From Mycobacterium botniense (GTDB taxonomy: Bacteria; Actinomycetota; Actinomycetes; Mycobacteriales; Mycobacteriaceae): a DNA stretch of 64,000 nucleotides. Numbering within the stretch: the first letter of the stretch is position 1; the number at the start of each line of letters is the position of its first letter. The notes beneath the pieces were generated by a model that had not been told where the DNA came from, did not search any database, and was given only the letters and a program-made list of their open reading frames with translations. The stretch spans positions 682,001-746,000 of the forward strand of contig NZ_BLKW01000004.1 of NCBI RefSeq assembly GCF_010723305.1, in the 5' to 3' direction. The position numbers and the translations under genes were made by a program. Of this stretch, positions 58,601 through 64,000 are shown one piece after another.

Positions 58601-61600
58601 CCCTGCCTCCCCCACAGATCGAGGCCAGTGCCGCATACCGTGGGCCGGCAACGGTGACTGAGCGTCGGCTCGCTGCTCTGTTCGCTCGGCTGCTCGGCCA
58701 CGACCGGGTGGGTGTCGACGATTCGTTCTTCGATCTTGGCGGGCATTCCCTGGTTGCCGCCAAGCTGGTGGCTGCCGTTCGGTCGGAATGTGACGTGGAG
58801 CTCAGTATCCGGGAGGTGTTCGAGCTGGCGACCGTCGCGCGGCTCGCGGAGCGGGTAGACCAGCTCCGCGCTGGGGCGGTGAGAGCGCAGCGGCCCAAAC
58901 TAATCGCAACAGACCATTCGGGGCCGTTGCCGCTGTCAGCATCCCAGCTGCGTTCCTGGTTTGCCTACCGCGTCGAAGGGCCCAGTGCCGTCAACAACAT
59001 TCCGTTCGCCGCGCGGTTGAGCGGCCCGTGCGACGCGAACGCCTTGGCCGCTGCGGTCAGCGACGTCGTCGCCCGCCATGAAATCCTGCGCACCACATAT
59101 GTGGAAATCGACGGCGTGCCCTACCAGGTTGTCAATCCCGCCGCGGCGTTGCCCGTGCGCCGGGCCAGCGGTTATGGCGAGCGGTGGCTGCAGGAGCAAT
59201 TGGATGCCGAGCGCCGGCACTGCTTCGCGCTGGATCGAGAATGGCCCATCCGGGCAGCGATCTTGCGGATCGGCGACGAACACGCGCTGTCGCTGGTGGT
59301 TCACCATATCGCCGCGGATCATTGGTCGGGCGCAGTGCTGTTCGCCGACCTGCTGGCTGCCTATCGTGCCCGCCGGGCTGGGCAAACCCCCTGCTGGGCC
59401 CGGTTGCCGGTGCAGTACGCCGATTACGCGACTTGGCAAAACGCGTTGCTCACCGAGCCGAACGGTGCGGACACCGCACTTGCCAGCGCCCAGCGTGACT
59501 ACTGGACCCGGCAGCTCGCCGGACTGCCCGAGGATAGCGGGCTGCGGCCCGACTTTCCGCGCCAACCGGCGCCCAGCGGCGACGGTGAATCGGTGGAGTT
59601 CAGTATCGACCCAGCCACGCGGGGCAAACTCGCCGAGGTCTGCCGCGAGCTGGGCATCACCGAGTTCATGCTGCTGCAGGCCGTTGTCGCCGTGGTCTTG
59701 TACAAGGCCGGGGGCGGCGCGGACATCCCTCTTGGCACACCGGTGGCCGGCCGTGCCGAACCCGAACTCGACCAACTGATCGGTTTTTTCGTCAATATCG
59801 TGGTGCTGCGCAACGACTTACACGGCAACCCCACGCTGCGACAGGTACTTACCCGCGTCCGGGAGACGGCGCTGGCCGCCTACGCGCACCAGGACCTCCC
59901 GTTTCACCGGGTTGTCGAGGCTGTCAGCCCGACACGCTCACTGTCCCGCAATCCGCTGTTCCAAGTTGTCGTGCACGTGCGCGATCATCTGCCGGCCTCC
60001 CGGGTGATCGATTCCGGCCCGGCAGGAGACATGGTGTTCACGGCGCTGGAGCCGACCTTCGACATGGCACCCGCCGACCTGAGTGTCAACTTCTTCGCCA
60101 ATGAGGGGGACGGCAGATACTCCGGCAATGTCGTATATCGCACCGAACTGTACCGCAGGGCGAGCATCGAACGGCTGGTTCGGTGGTTGACCCAGGTCGT
60201 CATGGCGTTCGCTGACGACATCGATCAGACTTTGCGGGATGTGCAGTTGACCGACACCGCGGAACGCCGCCGCATCCTGGAGTGCTGGAGCCGTGGACCT
60301 CAGGTCCCGCCGGGCCGTCCGCGCACCATTCCCGAACTGCTCGAACCCACCCGGTCGTTGGGTGCCGAGTGCATCGCAGTGCGCTGCAGCGACGGGGAGA
60401 TTGATTACCCGGCGCTGCACCGTCGTTCGGATAACCTCGCCCAGCTGCTCGTCGACCACGGGGTGGGGCCGGGATCACTGGTCGGTCTGTCCACGCGACG
60501 TGGTATCGACCTGGTGGTGGCGTTGGTCGCGATCATGAAGGCCGGCGCCGGTTATTTCCCGATCGATCCCGGATACCCTTCGGCGCGTAAACAGTTCATG
60601 CTCGCCGACGTCGAGCCGCCAGTGGTGCTGGTGACCGCAGAAGCGGCCGAGACTATGCCGAAACGTGCGGGGACAAAACTGATTTCACTCGACGACCCTG
60701 CGGTTCGGGCAGCGATGAGCGCCCCAGCGCCGCAGCTGCGTTTGCCGCTGCCGCACCCTGACGACGCGATGTATCTGGTGTTCACGTCGGGATCGACCGG
60801 GCAACCCAAGGGAGTGCTGGGCACTCATCGGGCGATGGCGACCCGCCTGGACTGGCAGCTGTTGAATTACCCGGTGCCAGGCCGCGACATTCGGCTCGCG
60901 CAGGCATCCATGACATTCCTCGAGGGCAGCATGGAGACACTCGCCGGTTTGGCCGCCGGCGCGACCATGATCCTGGCTGATGACGCCGAACACCGCGACC
61001 CCGAGGCATTGGTGTCGCTGCTGCAACGTCATTCGGTGGCCCAGGTGACCGCCGTCGCCAGCCTGGTGTCGGCGATGGTCGACTCTTGGCCCGAGGCGGT
61101 GCGGTCGCTGAAGCGTCTGGTATGCAGCGGGGAGCCGGTAAGCGAATCGCTGTTGCAGCGGCTGGTGAGCTGCGTGCAATCTGGTGGGCCCGAGCTGCTG
61201 AACAACTTCGGCGCCACCGAGACCTCGGGAGGGCTGGTGCGCGGACCGCTCGCCCCCCCGGTTCCGTTCCTGGGCACACCGACACCGGATTCGCAGGTAT
61301 ATCTTCTCGATGACGCGCTACAACCAGTACCGGTGGGTGTGATCGGCGAGCTGTATTACGCTGGGGGCCAACTGGTTCGAGGCTACTGGAAACGCCCCGC
61401 CCTGACGGCGTCGCGGTTTGTGGCCAACCCGTTCGCGACCGAGCCTGGCGCGCGCTTCTACCGCAGCGGCGATCGTGCCCGGTGGACTGAAGACGGGCGA
61501 TTGGAGTTCGTCGGCCGCACCGATCACCAGGTCAAGGTACGCGGCTTCCGTATCGAACTCGGTGAAGTCGAAGCGGCGTTGGCGGCGGTGGACGGCGTAG

Positions 61601-62262
61601 CGGTTGCGGCGGCCCGCACGTGGGAGATCGCCGGCAGCACCACACTGGCCGGATATGTGGTTCCCCACCAGCCGCTCACCGACGACGCCGAGAGATCGAA
61701 ATTCGCGGCGTCGGTGCGTGCGGCACTCAGCACGGTGCTACCCGGGTACATGATGCCGTCATCAATCACCGTGCTCGACACGATGCCCAAGACCGAATCG
61801 GGCAAGCTGAACCGGCCCGGTTTGCCGCGGCCGTTGGTGAGCACGACCGGCCAAAGCGAACCGCCGCGCACCGACACCGAACGCAAGTTGGCGGCAGTGT
61901 TCGCCGAGGTGCTCTCGACCGCCGAGATCGGGCGTTTCGACGACTTTTTCGCGCTCGGCGGCGACAGCATCCTGTCGGTGCAACTGGCGGCGCGGGCGCG
62001 CGCAGCCGGGCTGGCGGTCAATCCCCGGATGATATTCGAGAACCCGACGGTCCAGCAGTTAGCTGCAGCGCTTGACTCCCCGGGCGTCGTGTCGGGCGAA
62101 CAAAGCGATATCCGGTTCGCACCGATGAGCGTCTCCGGCCTTTCCGAGGCGGACCTGGCCGCAGTGACGTCGGCGTGGTTGTCGGGTGCCGATGCCGAGG
62201 GCACGGCTTCGGGGACAACAGCCGCACCGCCGGACTCGACGGGGCGGGGCGGGGAGCCGTGA
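55672..62262 (+). CDS. mbtE: Two-module NRPS of mycobactin assembly
   Basis: This 2196-aa synthetase has the order C-A-PCP-C-A-PCP. C1 has HHIAWDDGS (about 173). A1 has [15 protein letters not shown] (about 633) and core A4 [12 protein letters not shown]1 is LGGHSLVA (Ser near 1025). C2 has [10 protein letters not shown] (about 1211). A2 has [15 protein letters not shown] (about 1701) and PCP2 [10 protein letters not shown] (about 2100). In A2 the usual Asp of FDxS is Leu (FLEGSME, about 1748), so substrate binding must differ or be lost. I remember the M. tuberculosis MbtE as shorter (about 1680 aa). MbtE normally adds the first acylated hydroxylysine. Start is GTG 55672. Confidence 0.88.
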   Translation: MTDATHTGARLDDQRLELLRRRIAERGLTRSAASPTGAQPEQLSAGQRRMWFLHSLDPASALLNVCVSYRITGTVDTERLHAALDAVAMRHRMLRTTYHTDRDGDPYPVTHQRLRPAWTEHDLTSLTGQAQQLRLEVLAQREFRRPFDLTKDSPLRIAVVRLAADELMLLVTAHHIAWDDGSWAPFFTDLTRAYEDADALAPAPEVIPTGDAVDFDADMSYWRSLMTDFPEPLELPGPHGSVVPTTWRSQRVSARLSAHTVDRAVALARDSRATPSMVLMAAFAALVHRYTHSTDFLVAVPVLNRGASNAEDIGYFGNTVVMRMRPQPRQTFRQLVMETRDTAVGAIAHSRVDLEWLVRESNPDRRHGAERMTRVGFGVREPDGRGFCPPGVHCERAELRGQFSQLPLSFMVELAGGTGGVSDNPQGGTGALVEAEYLVEVLDGGLAQQLLEHYIVLLDSALAKPDTALWELTLMSDADANWLRQVSAGEKFVTPAATLPALVTERATRSPDAVAVVYEGRHYSYREINEQANRVAHWLIEQGIGAEDRVAVLLDKSPELVTTALGILKAGAVYLPVDPTYPQDRREFILGDAAAELVLREPITGLERYSPADPAADELVRPLRPDNTAYLIYTSGSTGLPKGVPVPHAPIAEYFVWFGKEYQVDETDRLLQVASPSFDVSIGEIFGTLICGARLVIPRPDGLRDISYLTDLLRREGITSMHFVPSLLSLFLSLPGVNQWRTLRRVPIGGEALPGEIADKFHATFDALLYNFYGPTETVVNATSYQVEGTQGTRIVPIGKPKINTQVYLLDDALQPVPVGVIGEIYIGGTHVAHGYHRRPGLTAERFVADPFTPGGRLYRSGDLARRNADGDIEFVGRADEQVKIRGFRIELGEVAAAISVDPSVGQAVVVAADLPQLGKSLIGYVTPADGGGPDTVDVERIRARVAAALPDYMTPAAYVVLDEIPITAHGKIDRDALPPPQIEASAAYRGPATVTERRLAALFARLLGHDRVGVDDSFFDLGGHSLVAAKLVAAVRSECDVELSIREVFELATVARLAERVDQLRAGAVRAQRPKLIATDHSGPLPLSASQLRSWFAYRVEGPSAVNNIPFAARLSGPCDANALAAAVSDVVARHEILRTTYVEIDGVPYQVVNPAAALPVRRASGYGERWLQEQLDAERRHCFALDREWPIRAAILRIGDEHALSLVVHHIAADHWSGAVLFADLLAAYRARRAGQTPCWARLPVQYADYATWQNALLTEPNGADTALASAQRDYWTRQLAGLPEDSGLRPDFPRQPAPSGDGESVEFSIDPATRGKLAEVCRELGITEFMLLQAVVAVVLYKAGGGADIPLGTPVAGRAEPELDQLIGFFVNIVVLRNDLHGNPTLRQVLTRVRETALAAYAHQDLPFHRVVEAVSPTRSLSRNPLFQVVVHVRDHLPASRVIDSGPAGDMVFTALEPTFDMAPADLSVNFFANEGDGRYSGNVVYRTELYRRASIERLVRWLTQVVMAFADDIDQTLRDVQLTDTAERRRILECWSRGPQVPPGRPRTIPELLEPTRSLGAECIAVRCSDGEIDYPALHRRSDNLAQLLVDHGVGPGSLVGLSTRRGIDLVVALVAIMKAGAGYFPIDPGYPSARKQFMLADVEPPVVLVTAEAAETMPKRAGTKLISLDDPAVRAAMSAPAPQLRLPLPHPDDAMYLVFTSGSTGQPKGVLGTHRAMATRLDWQLLNYPVPGRDIRLAQASMTFLEGSMETLAGLAAGATMILADDAEHRDPEALVSLLQRHSVAQVTAVASLVSAMVDSWPEAVRSLKRLVCSGEPVSESLLQRLVSCVQSGGPELLNNFGATETSGGLVRGPLAPPVPFLGTPTPDSQVYLLDDALQPVPVGVIGELYYAGGQLVRGYWKRPALTASRFVANPFATEPGARFYRSGDRARWTEDGRLEFVGRTDHQVKVRGFRIELGEVEAALAAVDGVAVAAARTWEIAGSTTLAGYVVPHQPLTDDAERSKFAASVRAALSTVLPGYMMPSSITVLDTMPKTESGKLNRPGLPRPLVSTTGQSEPPRTDTERKLAAVFAEVLSTAEIGRFDDFFALGGDSILSVQLAARARAAGLAVNPRMIFENPTVQQLAAALDSPGVVSGEQSDIRFAPMSVSGLSEADLAAVTSAWLSGADAEGTASGTTAAPPDSTGRGGEP

Positions 62263-64000
62263 CGACAATCCGGCAATCGAACGCCGCGGCGGGTATCGAG
62301 GACGTGATGGCGCTCAGCCCGCTTCAGGAGGGGCTGTACTCGCTCACTACTTTGGCGGAGTTCACCGAAGCCGGACCGGCCGACGATCCGTACGTGATCG
62401 GGATGGCTGCCGATATATTGGGAAACCTCGACGTCGGTCTGCTGCGCGAGTGCACGGCAAAGATGTTGGTTCGCCACCCGAACCTGCGGGCCAGCTTTGT
62501 CAGCCGCGGGATTCCGCGCCCCGTGCAGATTGTGCCGACACGCGTCGACCTGCCTTGGCGTCACGTTACGGCCACACCCGCTACTGTCGCGGCGCTGGAG
62601 ACCGAGGAACGCAGGCGGCCTTTCGATTTCGAACGCAAACCGGCAATCCGCTTTCTGCTCATCGAACTACCAGACGCCCAATGGCGTTTCGTGATCACTG
62701 CCCATCACATCGTGATCGACGGCTGGTCGCTGCCCGTGTTCGCCGACGAGCTGTTCACCCTGTACTGCGCCGGCGGGGATCTCGATGCGCTACCTGAGGC
62801 GCCGCGCCCGTACCGGGACTACATCGGATGGCTGGCAAACCGTGACGCCGATGCCAGCCGGCAAGTGTGGCGCGAGTATCTCGCCGGGTTGTCGGGTCCG
62901 ACGCTGCTGTCTGCCGCGATGGGCGGCGAGCACCTCGGAGCGGGTCTGCCGCGCCGCACCGAGGTGCGTAGCGACGCGGCCGCCACCGCACGGTTGGTCG
63001 ACGGTGCCCGCGCACGCGGGATCACCGTCAATACGCTGCTGCAGACGGCCTGGGCGCTGGTGTTGTCGCGGCTGACCGGCCGCACAGATGTGGTTTTCGG
63101 TGTCACAGTGTCTGGCCGCCCGCCCGAGATGGCCGGCGTCGAAACCATGATCGGCCTGTTCATCAATACCGTTCCGCTGCGGGTACGTCTCGACGGCCGG
63201 GCGACTGTCGGTACGCAATGCCATGGCGTGCAAAAAGATGCGGCGATGTTACGCGAGCACAGCTACCTAGGGCACGCAGAACTGCGAGCACTTGGCGGTG
63301 TCGGTGAGATGTTCGACACCCTGTTCGTCTATGAAAACTTTCCCCGCGGGGGACTTTCTGGAGACAGCGAATTACGTGCTGCCGGTGTCACATTCCGCCC
63401 GGCAACGTTGGAGAGCCTGTCGCATTTCCCGGTCGCGCTGGCCGTGCATATGGCTGGACGGTCGCTGGTCATGCTGGTCGAGGTGCTCGACGGCGCGCTG
63501 GGCTCCACCACCGGCGCCATGCTGGGCCGCCGGGTGCTGACCACCGCTGAGCGGCTGCTGTCGATGTGGGACCGGCGGCTGGACGAGGTCAGTGTGCTTC
63601 TCGACGACGAGGCGGCGCCGCTGGGCACTGCGCGGTCGTGGCAGAAACCACCGGCGGCGACTGGCATCCACACCCGGTTCACCGCGATCGCCGGAAAGAT
63701 GCCCGACGCCGTGGCGCTGAGCTGGGCGGGCGGAGAGATGCGCTATCACGAGGTGGATGCTGCGGCGAACCGGCTCGCCGCGTTGCTGGCCGCCCGCGGC
63801 GCGGGGACCGAAACTCCGGTTGCGATACGACTGGCCCGCGGTCCGGCGTACATCGTGGCTATGCTCGCGATTCTGAAAGTCGGCGCGGTGTGCGTGCCGC
63901 TGGAGCCGGGAATGCCGCCTGAACGTGTCAATTCGATTCTGCGCCAAACGAATGCGGCGATCGTTGTCGACGAGGGCCTGGTCGCGCTCGCTGAGCGGTG
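62259..64000 (+). CDS. mbtF: NRPS, MbtF-like, 3'-truncated by window edge
   Basis: The visible 580 residues form a condensation domain ([18 protein letters not shown] at the start, active [11 protein letters not shown] near 148, then [32 protein letters not shown]) and the beginning of an adenylation domain (about 465 on: [27 protein letters not shown]). It is joined to mbtE by a GTGA overlap. By position it is MbtF, which adds the terminal cyclised hydroxylysine of mycobactin. The adenylation code and any terminal domain lie outside the window. Confidence 0.88.
   Translation, partial: MTTIRQSNAAAGIEDVMALSPLQEGLYSLTTLAEFTEAGPADDPYVIGMAADILGNLDVGLLRECTAKMLVRHPNLRASFVSRGIPRPVQIVPTRVDLPWRHVTATPATVAALETEERRRPFDFERKPAIRFLLIELPDAQWRFVITAHHIVIDGWSLPVFADELFTLYCAGGDLDALPEAPRPYRDYIGWLANRDADASRQVWREYLAGLSGPTLLSAAMGGEHLGAGLPRRTEVRSDAAATARLVDGARARGITVNTLLQTAWALVLSRLTGRTDVVFGVTVSGRPPEMAGVETMIGLFINTVPLRVRLDGRATVGTQCHGVQKDAAMLREHSYLGHAELRALGGVGEMFDTLFVYENFPRGGLSGDSELRAAGVTFRPATLESLSHFPVALAVHMAGRSLVMLVEVLDGALGSTTGAMLGRRVLTTAERLLSMWDRRLDEVSVLLDDEAAPLGTARSWQKPPAATGIHTRFTAIAGKMPDAVALSWAGGEMRYHEVDAAANRLAALLAARGAGTETPVAIRLARGPAYIVAMLAILKVGAVCVPLEPGMPPERVNSILRQTNAAIVVDEGLVALAER

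Overview
The window is high-GC actinobacterial DNA, and its gene order is that of a mycobacterium. Read left to right it follows, inverted, the Mycobacterium tuberculosis segment that runs from obg/proB/nadE to the mycobactin (mbt) cluster, as I remember that genome. Codon use, GTG starts, ATGA/GTGA overlaps, MmpS/MmpL, Rpf and mycobactin genes all agree. Several differences in gene content and broken genes show that it is not M. tuberculosis itself. A slow-growing non-tuberculous Mycobacterium is the likely source, but I cannot name the species.

Layout: (1) 1-17.8 kb, housekeeping and metabolism: obg (partial), proB, a sirtuin divergent from nadE, three lipid/redox accessory genes (enoyl-CoA hydratase, NmrA-like, SDR), a PfkB sugar kinase, a ferritin preceded by three candidate IdeR iron boxes, proA, a MoxR ATPase/VWA pair, and a tightly overlapping nadD-rsfS-gpgP-octT-degV run. 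(2) 17.9-23.0 kb, an accessory block (mmpL, mmpS, a DapB-like oxidoreductase and a broken short gene) where M. tuberculosis carries eis. (3) 23.4-30.8 kb: comEA, comEC, holA, rpsT, a MarR relic, a CBS-domain gene, a PemK-like gene with a 12-bp tandem repeat, and lepA. (4) 30.9-41.7 kb: a lipoprotein, two very small membrane genes, the sulfate ABC importer subI-cysT-cysW-cysA, the siroheme chelatase and sulfite reductase genes, then an Mce-associated-type protein, rpfD and hemW. (5) 41.8-64 kb: a bicarbonate-transporter-like gene with an in-frame stop, a small conserved-looking gene, then the mycobactin locus mbtI, mbtA (divergent), mbtB, a separate thioesterase, mbtC, mbtD, mbtE and the start of an mbtF-like gene that runs off the end.

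The functional themes are NAD metabolism (sirtuin, nadE, nadD), proline synthesis (proB, proA), sulfur assimilation, and iron storage and acquisition under a shared IdeR-type signal. Candidate iron boxes lie before the ferritin, before mbtI and between mbtA and mbtB.

The most striking observation is in the sulfur region. The APS reductase gene cysH, expected between nirA and the chelatase gene, is reduced to a 36-codon relic. It keeps both ends of the gene, including the overlaps with both neighbours, and has lost the middle in frame. The importer and sulfite reductase look intact. Other points worth checking are an amber codon at position 38 of the transporter, a two-module MbtE whose second adenylation domain lacks the usual amino-binding Asp, the mbtB/thioesterase split, and a 28-codon membrane ORF. 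I saw no tRNA or rRNA gene, CRISPR array or intact insertion sequence.
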